Source: Cardinalis cardinalis
Lineage: Eukaryota > Chordata > Aves > Passeriformes > Cardinalidae
Assembly (NCBI GenBank): GCA_014549065.1
Contig: JACDOX010000261.1
Span: forward strand, 1-64,000
Direction: 5' to 3'
Length of the DNA: 64,000 nt
The position numbers and the translations under genes are program-made. The notes below the pieces were generated by a model, which was not told the DNA's origin, did no database searches, and saw only the letters and a list, made by a program, of their open reading frames with translations. The stretch's first letter is position 1, and the number at the start of each line of letters is the position of its first letter. Of this stretch, positions 23,301 through 34,583 are shown piece after piece.

Positions 23301-25485
23301 CAGCCTGAGGANAACCTGCTGCCCACGAGCTCCTTCTCCTCTGGACCATAACCTTTGACTCCTCCTGTGGGGGAGAAGGGAGAAATGCAATCAGGTGCAG
23401 AATTCCAATACCTCCCTCCGGGGTGCCAGACATCCCATTTCCAAGCAACCACTGGAAAGTCTGCGTGGAATTTCATTTTTAATACGAAGCAACAAGGAAC
23501 AGGAAAAGCCAGGGGTGAACTCATGCCGTGTGTTACTCCTGCCTGGGGCTTGGGATGGGCTCTGAGCCTTCCCAGGTGCTCTCCTCTGCACAGAGCAGGA
23601 GCTGTGGGGAGCTTCAGCACACTTGGGGTGCTCTTACATTTTATTTTTATTATTTTAACTAAGAAACTAGCTGCTTGCTCCATTTGAGGAAGGTTCATCT
23701 TTGAGACAGATGTGGAAANAATCTGAAAACATGAGGGTCAGGCAGTGGAACACTTCCAAGATTATNTGAAACATTAGGCAAGTGAATGGAGAACATTTCC
23801 CACCCCAATACTGGATTTCTCAGGCTTATCTTCATATCTGCATTATAACTGAACATTAATTGTGTTTCCCTCTGCATTTTTTTCTGCAGATCCAAACAGT
23901 TCCAACCTAGACCCTCCCCTTTCATCCCAAAGAGTTGTTGTTTTCCACCTCTGGCACCAGCAGAGCAGCCAGGGGCTGGCTGCAGTGCCAGAGACACTGA
24001 TGGACTGCAGGGCCACGCTGCAAGCCCACGGACCTCTGGAAATGAAGATGAAATGAGGCTCCGTTGTGTGCAGCACNTTGATAAGATTTTGGCCCCCATT
24101 TCAGTGTGACCCAATAGGTTTAAATTGCTTCATTTCTCAGCCAGCCAAGAGCAAATGGGTGGTAGATGTGATATGGCTGTTCACTGGAAATCGCCCTTGA
24201 TTGATTTACCTTCTCCTCCTCGGCAGTGTANGGGCTCAGTGTGTGGCTGGGGCACATAAATTACAGAGGAAAAACCTTTTGTGGTTGTGTATAGTCTATA
24301 TATGTTGTCACCCCATCAGAGCAGAAGCTTTTATGAAGTATTAGCTCTAAGTGTATACAGAATAGAAATGGTAATTTTTATTTGCTTGTCAGAAGCTAAG
24401 TCACATTTCAAAGTAATATTTGTGCGTTAAAATCAAGTAGAACCAAGTAACTTTGATATTTTTAATTTTTGNNNTTTTTTTGGTTGAATAAACAACCAGA
24501 AAATGCTGCTGGTGGTTATAAAAAACAAGATAATTTTTAGGAGATTTTTGGTTTGTTTTTTGAAAACTAGTAAGAGTTGTGAAATTTAAAGGTTTCAGTT
24601 TTCANTTAAAAAAATTCAACAGTTTTGCTTTTGCCTTTTTGAAAGAAGATATGAAGATGTTTCATTTTAATGTGTTTGCAGAAAAAAAAATTCCTACCAG
24701 TGCAGTTACATTCTTATTTCTGGGGGCTGAGTAACAAGAGATTGGAGAACTACTTCTAAGACTCATTTTGGTGATTTACAGACTTCATTGTCATTGAAAC
24801 ACTGCCCTAATTCCAGACTGCAATACTCACACTGCCACCTCCTAGGACTGAGAACAGTCTCCTCAACCCAGATTAAAAAGAACTGGGATTAAATTCAGGG
24901 AATAAAGATAAGGGTTTGGCTCAGGTTTGTGCAGCACATGAAACCAGGGTCCTGATTGCAGACTGCATTTCCAAAGGAGACAGCACTGGGAATTGTACAG
25001 AAAACAGCAGGAATGGAGCAGATCTCTGCTCTGGAGAGCTGGGCTGGGGCTGGAAANGGCTGTGAGAAGAAAAGGGAAAAAAGGATCCNGCAGGTCTGTG
25101 CTNAATATTCATTAAAATTGGGGTTTAGACCAGCTAAATATGGACAAACATGCAAGGTGAGATTTTTAGATTNTTTATCTGAGTGTCCCAGTTTTTAGGA
25201 CACCTGAATTCCACTCACCTATAACCAGTCTGTCTCAAACTTCTTTTCCTTATGCTCAAGACTTCAAAACTACTCCAAGTGGGAAGACTTCTTTTTGTCC
25301 TTACCAACACCAACTCCTCCTGAAGGCAGTGATTCCCCCCCTCTCACCCCCCCCCAAGGTTTAGATTTACAAGATTCAGATCTATTTTAACATTTTAATG
25401 TCCCTTTGGAAATCTGCTGTGCTTCTGTGGTTACTGTAAGGTAAATAGTGCACAACTGCTGACTGCAGAAACCCTGGAGAAAGTT
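20351..25485. other. Long unique AT-rich non-coding stretch
   Basis: No gene, RNA or dispersed repeat is recognised over about 5 kb. Sub-features are small: a TTATTATTATTTTATT patch at 20829-20847, a three-N gap at 24472-24474 beside a T run, poly-C runs at 25335-25356, and a GC-richer interval at 23290-24060. Open frames are all short. Confidence 0.5.
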
Positions 25486-26253
25486 ACCATCACCACCTTT
25501 GGTAATCAACATCTACTAGCAAAAATTCCACTGTTCCTATCACTTTGGTGACAGAAGAAGGGAAATTGATATATTTTAACCATAAATTGTTACTAAACCA
25601 ATGCAATATGAACTTCTGCAGCATAAAGACCATCCTGGCAAACCACTGCCAGAAACCCCTGCCAGTCTCCTAGGATCCCAACCAAGGCCTGCCCATTTTC
25701 CCCAAGCAAAGCACATCTGCCATTAACCCCAGAGCATTACCATCACAACCTTTGGTAATTAAGAGTTACTAGCAAAAATTACACTGCTCATATCACTTTG
25801 GTGATAGAAGAAGGGAAATTGANATATTTTAACCATAAATTATTACTAATCTAATGCAATATGAACTTCTGTTGCATAAAGACCATCTTGGCAAACCACT
25901 GCCAGTCTGCCAGGATCCCAACCAAGGCCTGCCCATTTTTCCCCAAGCATAGCTCTGCCCTGAGCAAAGCACACCTGCCATAAATCCCAGAGCATTACCA
26001 TCACAACATTTGATAATTAATAATTACTAGCAAAATTTCCACCGTTCATATCGCTTTGGTGATAGAAGAAGGGAAATTGATATATTTTAACCATAAATTA
26101 GTACTCATCCAATGCAATATGAACTTCTGTTGCATAAAGACCACCCCAGCAAACCACTGCCATTCACCCAGGATCCCAACCAAGGNCTGCCCATTTTNCC
26201 CCACCAAAGCTCTGCCCTGAGCAAAGCACACCTGCCATNAATNCCAGAGCATT
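25486..26253. repeat. Three tandem copies of a ~255-bp unit
   Basis: Units start at 25486, 25739 and 25997, each beginning ACCATCAC and ending CCAGAGCATT or similar. Shared internal blocks are 'ttactagcaaaa', 'tcactttggtga', 'agaagaagggaaattga', 'tatattttaaccataaat', 'tgcaatatgaacttctg', 'ggatcccaaccaagg' and 'gcccattt'. Unit 1 differs by an extra 'aaacccctgccag' and lacks the 'agctctgccctgagc' block of units 2 and 3. By eye the units differ by very roughly a tenth of positions, so the expansion is not recent. Each unit has an AT-rich left half and a GC-rich right half. I do not recognise it as a known satellite or transposon. Confidence 0.93.
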
Positions 26254-27984
26254 GCCAGCTCTCAGCANCACCTGGTAACGCTGTGGCTGGGGTGATGTAT
26301 GGGCATGNCACCAGCTCCNTCCCCTCCTGCACATGCCCCTTTCCCCTCCCACAGGCATTTTTTATGGGCTGCAGTGTCCCAGGCATTGCAGCTCGCTGTC
26401 CCAGCCATCCAGCAGGGTGACAGGAGCTGGTGGCAGCTGTCCCCTGTGGCTGCTGGGGACAGGGGGCTGCAGGAGCCAGGGNGTAATTAATGGGACAATG
26501 GAATGGGTTATGCCTTTCTGATTTCAATTAACCCCTGAACTTTGCAGTGACAAGATCTCATGGTTACCAACTAACTTCAGCAAAATCCAGACGTGATAAC
26601 TGGTTAATCTCAGGGTACAGGGGGGTTTGACCAGGCTCTTCCCAGATCACTCAGTACTCACCAAAAGAAAAAAGAGTAACTGTGGAGCTGAGTGTTTTAT
26701 CAGAGCTGGAGTCTGATTTGTTCCCATTTCAAATCAATAATGGGAGAAAAATTCAGTAGAGAGACCCAGAGAAATATATTAATGGCATAAAGGACACAAG
26801 CTTGCAAAACAGATTAATGTAAACAGTCAGATAAACAATAAAAAATATCTTTGTTCAAGAAAGACAGAGATAAGCACAGAGCTGACATCAGAGAACAAAC
26901 CAATCTGGCTATGTTAGGAATAGAGNTTCCCATTATTTACTTATGTATTTTAGAGAGCACTTTTCAGTTTTAAAATCAGCGCAGAGCTTTAGAGTTTCAA
27001 TAAAAGAGGTTCTTCTAAAATCCTCTATGAACTACAAAGATTTCTAGCTTACAACGAAGCTACCACTAAGAATTAATATCTCTCTAAAGAATGCAAATTT
27101 TTTAAATTAAACATTCTTTCCCTTGTTCAACTTTTTAAATTCAGATACAAAGAAAAACTCCTGGTTTTGCTGGCCTTTCTTTCCAATATAATTTTGTCAC
27201 TTATATTGTTGACCTTCTTTGGTTATTGGAATAGATTTAGTTCTGTTATCACTAATAGGGCTGCAATGGCCAGAGGATAAACTGTTATCACTTTGCCTAT
27301 TGGCTTAAATTAATTTGTTCTTAATATTTAAGCAGTTATAAATGAGAAACTAATCTGAATTTATGATAGCAGACTGTGCATTTTCATGTGGTTGCAGTTA
27401 GAGCAGCAGGTATGAGACACACAAAAGTGTTGAAGCAAAACCAAGGGTTACAGTGCAAAAAAGACTATAAATACCAGAAACTGGGACCAGACTCAGAACA
27501 TCTCAAGCAGATGTATTATCCCATAAGCAATTTCAAGCAAATTTGAAAAGAAAATCAGTGTTGATGACTGGATAATAAACCTCAAATACATTAATAAAAA
27601 AATAAGTTTAAAAAGAAAAAAAAAGCAAAAATATTAAACATTTATTTTAAAAAAATCCCCTGATTGAACAGAGCAGCCTGTTGTCAACCACTACTAGGAT
27701 TTTGTTATGCAGTTCTTCATAGCTTAAATACCACAATTCATCAAATTAATTGCAAGCCTGCAAATTCCTTATTCATAGCATTAAATAACTGCATCTATGA
27801 AATAACTTCTTGCAATGAAAATCTCATTGCCTGGGCTGAGATCACGGTGTGTTTTTATCCNAATGGATTTAAAGCACCTACAGAAAACAAGAGCCAAAAG
27901 TCAAAGCCTTTTTAAAGCAAAATAGAACACTCCTAATATGTAANAAAATTCTTTCAGACACTTGAAGATGCTCATGTCAGAGCA
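26254..27984. other. Unique non-coding DNA
   Basis: The first 240 bp are GC-rich and contain several Ns. The remainder is AT-rich. 'cancacctggtaacg' just after the tandem units could be a truncated start of a fourth unit. No gene or known repeat is seen. Confidence 0.5.
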
Positions 27985-28275
27985 GATTTCAGCTCCTTAC
28001 ACATTCCCAGCCCTATTAATAAAGGCTCATACCCCAGTGAAAGAAGCATCTGGCTCTTCTCCCCTAATCAATAACATTCAGGAAAAGTCCCTTCTTCCAG
28101 CGGCAGCATAAATTACCAGATATATGCAAATAGACTTGCTAATGTTAATTGCCAGGGCTGATTGGTGATTAATTTTTTGATTATGATCAATCATTCCACA
28201 GGAATTTTAATAAGACATTCCAGGCAATCTGCAAATTGATAATAATTAGGGATCCCAACCGGTAACGCATCCACA
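27985..28275. promoter_or_regulatory. Candidate conserved enhancer with POU and homeodomain-like motifs
   Basis: A perfect octamer ATGCAAAT lies at 28124-28131. It is followed by TGTTAATTGCC and a cluster in 28159-28193 with TGATTGG, TGATTAAT (28166-28173, PBX/HOX-like), TGATTATG and ATCAATCA, an imperfectly symmetrical TGAT-rich array. A further TAATAATTAGG lies at 28241-28251. The density of these motifs in repeat-free sequence is the reason for the call. Conservation and activity cannot be tested here. Confidence 0.3.
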
Positions 28276-29194
28276 GACAAGTAAAACACAACCCTGTGAT
28301 TGAGCAAAAAACAGGCTCCAGCTTGGGAGAAGAGAAAAGGAATGATCAAAAGCTCCAGAGCCTGCTGAGACAATGGTGTCATCTCTAACAAGTTCCTTTT
28401 TTGCCATTTTTAGGCAAGANGGGCTTTGAGGTCCTCTAGCACAACTGGCCACCTTCTCCATGTGCCTCAGATGGCCAGAAATTAATAGGAGGTTCAGTTA
28501 TGTGACAATACCTTGGAAATATCACCTCAATTTGCAGACTTCCAGCTGGGAAAATAAACGCAGGATCCNGAAAAAACCAACCAAAAAAATCTCAGAGCAG
28601 TCCTGCCAGACCTGCAGGAACATGGCTAAAGGCAGGACACAAATAGATTTTCAGGCCCTACAAATTAAAAAAGGCCAAAGAGAAGTTCATNCAATATCTT
28701 TTTCTTCTTTCTTTCCAGTGCACAGCGGGCAGCAGCACTAAATTTTTAGCAGTAAGAGAAATGTTTTCCCTGTGTGACGCTTGTGTACTTTATGGTGAAA
28801 GTTCAGACATTGCTGTAAATACAACAGCTCAAAATGCAACATGATTAATAATATTTCCTTTTTAAAAGGAATTCTCCAGCAAGCATAAATATCCTCCTAC
28901 AACACTTTCAACCCAAACACTATTGTTGTGTACAAACCAGAAAGTGCAAGGGACTGGAAGAGGACATGAAGTTTTCCAAACTTTTAGAGGAAATGTTTGA
29001 CTGTTCTGTATTCAAACTGGGCACACAGACCTTGACACCTGCAAAGAGGAGCTTAAAAGGCATCACCTGCTGTCAAAAATGAGTGAAATGCAAGTGAGAG
29101 ACATAGAGGAGAGTAAATTAAGGGCACAATATATCTCAGCCCTGCCCTGTCATGTTCANCTGATACTCAAAGCTTTTGAAATTTCTGTCTCTGT
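28276..29194. other. Unique non-coding DNA
   Basis: No gene, RNA or recognised repeat. The open frames present are short and contain ambiguous bases. Confidence 0.5.
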
Positions 29195-29285
29195 GGCCTA
29201 ATTCTGATTTGCACAAAATACTCCTCTTTAAGTGTCAAGAATGGCATAAAGGAGTTTGAATATAAATGAAAATAAATCCCTGAGG
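29195..29285. repeat. Decayed copy of the palindromic sauropsid repeat
   Basis: GGCCTAATTCTGATTTGCAC at the left, 'atactcctctttaagtgtc' in the middle and 'ggagtttgaatataaatg' then 'aataaatccctgagg' at the right follow the family's order (GGCCTGATTCTGATCTCAC, AGTAACTCCA...GGAGTTACACTGG, and a mirrored end). Decay is heavy. Confidence 0.4.
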
Positions 29286-30084
29286 TCTACAATTCTTTCT
29301 GTTCTTTCTCCGCTGCCAAATGGACCATTTTATGATGAGGTCCCATGTATTTGCTCTTTTATTTGAAGAGCTTGCAGTTAGTAGAGTGTAAGTAGCTCAG
29401 CTTTTGCTTTTATTAAAAGGACAGAGTAGGATTAGCCCCAACTTTTATGTTAAATTTTCTGACACAAGTTAATTTTCAGTTGAATGTTATTTTTTCACAG
29501 GAAATATCTTCTTCCTGAATAAGTCAAATTTTCATTAAGACAGCAAAACACAGTTTTTACAAAGTGCAGTTTTAAGTGAAGCTTTTAAACAAATAGGGAA
29601 ATACTTTNTTTTTCTCCCAACAGTTTCAGTAGGAAAAGAAATGCCAAGCAGTAAAGAAGTGTGTGCTTGCTGTCTTTCTCATATAGCAAATAAGAAATGC
29701 TTTCAAGCAACACATATTCCTGTGGGTTTTAACTATAAAATTATTTTTATTGAGGTGTTTTTAAAATCTTGGCTCCATTCTTGCCTTAATCTTCTAATTC
29801 CTAGCCAGTTTCAAGAATTTTAGGCACTTATAGAGGGAATTTATTGGCCACAGCAAGCACAGATAAACACAAGTAGTAAGCACGAGTGTGTACCAAAGGA
29901 ATTTACCTTAGACAAACCCAGCTCAAGAACAACTCCTCTATAGTCAGGAACAATTCCACTGTTAAACGGATATATTTGATAAACATATTANGTCCTTAAT
30001 TTTTAAATCAACATTCCACTAATTTTATTTTTTTTTTTAAATTCTGCATATTTTCTTAAACCAAATAAATTAACAAATGTTTAA
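29286..30084. other. Unique AT-rich non-coding DNA
   Basis: A T11 run occurs near 30028-30038. No gene or repeat family is recognised. Confidence 0.5.
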
Positions 30085-30425
30085 GTTCTCTTTTCAGCTG
30101 GGGTTCCTCACTGCTGCCTTTATAAATCTCTCTCAGGAAGACTGAAATGCTGACATGTTCCTTGGATTTGGTCTGTCATTCCTCTCCAGCTCCTCGCACT
30201 CGTACAATTCACAAGGTCACGAGTACAAAATGTGCTTGTTAACTTATACAAGAATAAAGCTGTCAGATGGGCTGAGGACTCCTTGTGTACCAGTTTGGTG
30301 AAATATGATTATCCAAGCTGTAAAATGGATAAACCTATTAAATTAATAAAACTGCTGCCCTGAAGACTACGACTGATGTCGTTGCCTTACCTACAAGGCA
30401 ACCTTTCTTAAATTAATACTTGATA
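30085..30425. promoter_or_regulatory. Candidate conserved non-coding element
   Basis: This is a repeat-free stretch with preserved CpG in several places (CTCGCACTCGTAC, CACGAGTAC, ACTACGACTGATGTCG), unusual in an otherwise CpG-poor region, plus ATTAAATTAATAAA homeodomain-like cores. The phrase CTGTAAAATGG at 30319 could alternatively belong to a MIR relic. Function is inference. Confidence 0.22.
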
Positions 30426-30989
30426 AAGGAGTAAATCTTTTAAAGACACACACTAAAGCTTTGCATTGAAGAGTTATCTTTTGTGTTACAAACTGTAAGT
30501 ACTTTTTACTGCAATGGATGTAAGTGAGAGGAAATGAATTCCAGGGGCAAAAAAAAGGAGNCTTAGAAAATGTTATTACCCAGCTAACGCTGTGGGCTGC
30601 TTCTTATCTGTACACAACTAATCACATCCCTTTTTCTTTTTTTATTCTAATGTGTGAGTGGATTTTACTGCTCATGAAAGTGAAGGATAATTAGTAGGGT
30701 AGTGGATAAAGTGGAAGGCCACTGCTTTATCAAAGGCAGATTGGGTCAGCTACACATAGGCAAAAGAAATCATGATTCTCTTCTTTCGGCTGCTTTGATT
30801 TATTACTCTCAAGCTCCAACAATGAAGTTTCACATCAGGGGAGAGAGAAAGAAAAAGAGTTTCAAAGGGTTCATCCTTCTTGACTTCTTAGAAAGCCTTT
30901 AGCATATTGTGTTTGTTAGGGCCCAATATCACTGTTCTTTATAATTATTAATAGTCTATTACACAGACAACCTCACAGAAACAAAAAAA
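30426..30989. other. Unique AT-rich non-coding DNA
   Basis: No gene, RNA or recognised repeat. An A/G-rich run occurs at 30841-30862. Confidence 0.5.
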
Positions 30990-31185
30990 CACTCTACAAG
31001 GCACCAGCCAAATATAGGCCAAGACAAAATATCTGTCGCTGAGATTTTACAGTCTAAAATAAAAACCTTAAAAAGTGGAAGGGAAATAAGCACACACATA
31101 CAAAAGGAGCTGCTTTAAGATCACATAGCAACCAAGCAGCAAAAATATGGAACAGAAAACAGATTCCCTGATCCACCCCAGGACC
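30990..31185 (-). mobile_element. Ancient amniote SINE (MIR-type), fairly complete
   Basis: Read on the plus strand as the reverse complement, the order is 'ctctacaaggcacc', 'gagattttacagtctaaaat', 'gtggaagggaaataagcac', 'tttaagatcacatagc' and 'ggaacagaaaacagattccc', then 'tgatcc'. This follows the reverse complement of the amniote tRNA-derived SINE that contains 'gtgtgaccttgggcaagtca', preceded by a tRNA-like 5' end and followed by 'agactgtaagctc'. The subfamily (MIR versus an amniote-specific relative) is uncertain. Confidence 0.6.
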
Positions 31186-31394
31186 CACTGATAAACTTAT
31201 ACTGCAATAATGTTAAAAATGAGACAAAAATAAAATCTCCGTGCATCCAAAGGCATCCAACATCTTGCTCCAAACTCGAAAGTGAATTTGTAAAAGGAAA
31301 CAGGAAATGAAAACTAAAGAGGGTTGACATGATTACGGGGTGTTAATAAGAAAAGACATAAGCCAGGGGCCTTGATGTACAACTAGACAACAAG
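31186..31394. other. Unique non-coding DNA
   Basis: No recognised feature. Confidence 0.5.
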
Positions 31395-31560
31395 AGGTTA
31401 CGTTTGGAGTCAGGGCTATGCTAATTTGCAAACTTGGGTCCATTTCATTAAGTGAGCTGAGAGACAGGCTGTCTCAGTCCAGCAGAGAGGGATCTCATTA
31501 TCCATGTAGGGAGCAAGAGATAAGAATCTTTTAATAATTGCTGGGAAGTTTTTTTTTTTA
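31395..31560. promoter_or_regulatory. Candidate conserved non-coding element with octamer-like motif
   Basis: TATGCTAATTTGCAAAC (31417-31433) contains ATGCTAAT overlapping ATTTGCAA, two POU-type half-sites in opposite orientation. It is followed by CATTTCATTAAG, TCATTATCC and TTTTAATAATTGC. The sequence is repeat-free and ends in a T run at 31550-31559. The enhancer idea is inference from motifs. Confidence 0.25.
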
Positions 31561-31818
31561 TGATGATATGGAATGCCAATTTATGCCTCTCCACTCAATG
31601 TGGATAAAAACCAGCTTCCTTCACAGTTCAAACCAGCCCCCCTCTGGCTGTGGCCATTAGGACAGGGAGGGAAAACAGAGACTCATACAGAGCTTGCCCG
31701 GGAGACCAATGCTGCAAAACTCCATTAAATGCACTTCATATTGGGAACATGTTTGTTTATGGTGCTTGGAATACTTTGCCAAGGCTTTTTACTTAATTTT
31801 TAATGGCTGTAGGACTTA
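31561..31818. other. Unique non-coding DNA
   Basis: ATTAAATGCACTTC and GTTTGTTTATGG (forkhead-like) occur in repeat-free sequence that may extend the preceding candidate element. No gene is seen. Confidence 0.4.
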
Positions 31819-31890
31819 GGACCAAATCCAAACCCCAGTGCAGCCAATGGGCAGGACTGCTACTGACAACTGGCCTTTGGATCAAACCCT
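31819..31890. repeat. Decayed copy of the palindromic sauropsid repeat
   Basis: GGACCAAATCCAAACCCC at the left and TTTGGATCAAACCCT at the right are partly inverted copies around 'gcagccaatgggcag' and 'ctactgacaactgg'. The order matches the family (GGACCAAATCCTGCTCCCATTG...TTTGGATCAGGCCC). Confidence 0.5.
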
Positions 31891-34009
31891 TTACTCTCTC
31901 CTTCTTAAGGAATGGCTCTGAACTGACACTTTTGGGAAAAAGTTGAAGAGCTTATATTACTTTGGCAAAAGCATTGTTTGCAGTGCTTTCCCTTTGTCCC
32001 TCTCTCCAAAATACAACCATGGCAGCCATGAGAAAGGAGCTTTTTTTCTTGTGACAGAGACAAGTTTAGCCTATGAGGGACTGATTTNGAGAGACTTGTG
32101 CCTTTTACAGGACAGCACCAAGCACAGTTCTGACCACCTCTAAAAGCATTTGCATAAAAAAGCACAGGTAAAGTTAGACAAGGTGTCATGCTCATGTTTT
32201 ACTACATAGTATTTGCTAAAATCTGAGATACACACACAAAAACTGAGCAAAATCACACATTAAACAGCATTAAACTTTCAAGAGTAAACTTTTCCCTCTG
32301 CACAAACTTACACTGCAAGGAAAGGAGGAAGCTGAGCTGTTCCCACAGCCAAATCTATTCATTTGCTTCAAGTCCCTGGGTTGGACTGTACATTAGTGTT
32401 GGAAAACACTGTCCAGGGAACTCTGAAGCCGTGCTTATCTCTAAAGCTGGCTGCAGGATTTGTTTTCATGCACTGGGTCAACCTAAGGACTACGTACAAC
32501 TTATCTATCTCCTCAGCAGGAACTAAATTATAAGGCTCTCTTCAGCTGACCTTGCCTCTTTTCCCGGTTTCTGGCTGTTCATGAACCATCTTTAATTTCT
32601 CTCATGCCCATTTGCTATTGGAAGTCATTTGGCCAATATCTTTTGTGAGACACTGCCAGACTTCACTTTGCAGACATGACTGGGGACAGGAGGATTGACA
32701 AAAAGAAAACTGACAAAAATTTCGTGTTCTGGATCCTTAATTTGANGGGAACAACATAAGAATCACCTATGTGGTCACAAATACTCACCCAGGCTGACAA
32801 CAGTGCTTCCTGAGAGCATGTAAAGGTACTTACATTTAAGAAAAAAGAGCAGGAATTGCTGGTTTAAGTGTGCTCACAAGGACAAGGTTAGTCCAGGGAA
32901 ACCCAGACATCTGGGGAGAGGGGCAGAGGCAGGAGTGGCTCAGCAGGGCACACATTTNTCCCTGGAGACTGTGTGGCTGCCCTGGGACAGCTCTCAAGAC
33001 ATGCCAGGCCAACAGAAAGTGTCCCATGCCAACCGTGAGATTGATGGTGCCGCAGCACAGCCCCTCCTCTTCCTCACAGCTGGAAGAAGAGCGTGATATT
33101 TACGCACTGAGAGCACCTTCTGACAGCCTCCCTGAGAGGGGCCTGATGCAAACTGCTTTTAAGCAGCTGCTGTTCAGCCCTCTAAACCAACAGTGCCCAC
33201 CACCACTGTCCCAGCCNTCAGGGCTGGGAGGAAATACAGGAAAGGCTTCAGGAGATTGTGCCCAGCCAACATTAAATGGCTCTAATGGAGTTCACACAAC
33301 ACCAGTCCTCTTAAATGTCCAAATGTCCCCTGTAAAGACCCAGGGACTCTGCCACNGAAAGTCTTGGTCACTGGGCAGCAAAAGCACTGGCTGGAAGCAC
33401 CAGCGTTGTGCTTGCAAAACACCTGGAGTTCTTGGTATCTTAAGACTTCTCCTATAAAGTGATGTTTNCAGTACTCTCTTCTAAATATTTTAACACAGTG
33501 GCAAAGCCTCTATACTAACCATGCAGCGTGAGCTTTCATTCCTTGCGAGCTGAAGTAACCATATNACATAGTTTCAGACTTGGACAACATTTCAGTAAAT
33601 ACTCATCAAGCCAATATGCAAATTCTTTCACTTTTTCAGCTTTTTTTTTTTCTCACATCTATGCAGTTGCTGTATTGTATCGCATAACCCATCACTTTTA
33701 AAAGCTTCCATCTCCCAGTCCTCTTAGCTAAGGATATNCCAAGCCTTGCTTTGTCATCAAAGACCTCATCATGGTAAAACATATGGTGATCTTTCCAAGT
33801 GGATTAATGATTTCCACTAGGGGCTTGTGTGAATTCACTTTTGTTTTTGAATTAGGTCACCAATTTTCAGCCCAGGTATTTGAAGAAGAAAAACTAAAAT
33901 TCATAATGTGACACTCCTGAGGCTTCACTCTGGTTCCTTTACTCTCTTCTGTCTACTGCCCACAGGTTCCTGTTTTGAAGTTAGGAAGTATATATCTAAG
34001 TTACCTTGG
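31891..34009. other. Unique non-coding DNA
   Basis: The 195-codon plus-strand frame at 32870-33457 contains two ambiguous codons and no recognised domain, lies in a GC-richer patch, and has no splice or promoter context, so I leave it out as a gene. The rest is AT-rich and featureless to me. Confidence 0.5.
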
Positions 34010-34080
34010 CCTGAATTTATTTGCAGTGTACTGAGATAAAAGTTCAGCTCTAATATAATTGGAATTAAGTGGGGTAATAG
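34010..34080. repeat. Heavily decayed copy of the palindromic sauropsid repeat
   Basis: GGCCTGAATTTATTTGCAG, 'gtactgagataaaagttcag', 'taattggaattaagtgggg' follow the same order as the family's left arm, centre and right arm. This is the weakest of the copies listed. Confidence 0.35.
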
Positions 34081-34465
34081 GCTCCAGATTTTTTAAAACA
34101 TATTAAAAGGAGATCTCTCTTTCTCTCTGCTTATGCCTCATAATTACAATATGAATTTAAGGCACTATAAAATTAATAGAACCCTGACTGGTGACTNAAG
34201 TCTCCTACACAGGCAGACAGACAGCCTGTCCCTGCCTGTGCCCTCCAGCTGTGACTGTAACCCTACACATGATAACAACAGCTTTACCTCTAGGCAATCT
34301 CATTTATTGACCCTTTAAGATGGATGTTAAAAGACCAATTGAAACTAATAATGTGTAATGCTTTCCGTGAGCTCAAACCTGGACCATACACAGAAGATTT
34401 TAAATTACTCACCTCATTACATGCCACAGAAAAGCTGTGGGAAAAGCACCCTGTACTACTGATTT
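34081..34465. other. Unique non-coding DNA
   Basis: No recognised feature. Confidence 0.5.
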
Positions 34466-34495
34466 TATACATACATATATATATATGTATGTATA

Positions 34496-34582
<87 letters not shown>

Positions 34583-34583
34583 G
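34466..34583. repeat. Long (TA)n microsatellite with periodic TG interruptions
   Basis: About 118 bp of alternating T and A broken by GTAT and GTGT steps. GTGTATAT recurs at 34501 and 34543, a 42-bp secondary period, which indicates block duplication inside the tract. Frames rich in YIYIYI codons on either strand are repeat by-products. The sequence is self-complementary and could extrude as a cruciform. Confidence 0.95.

Noticed and set aside
25486..26253. CRISPR-like array
   Set aside because: Three 255-bp units with no short identical repeats separated by unique spacers, in vertebrate DNA.
32870..33457. 195-codon plus-strand frame
   Set aside because: No recognisable domain, ambiguous codons inside, GC-rich patch, no splice or promoter context.
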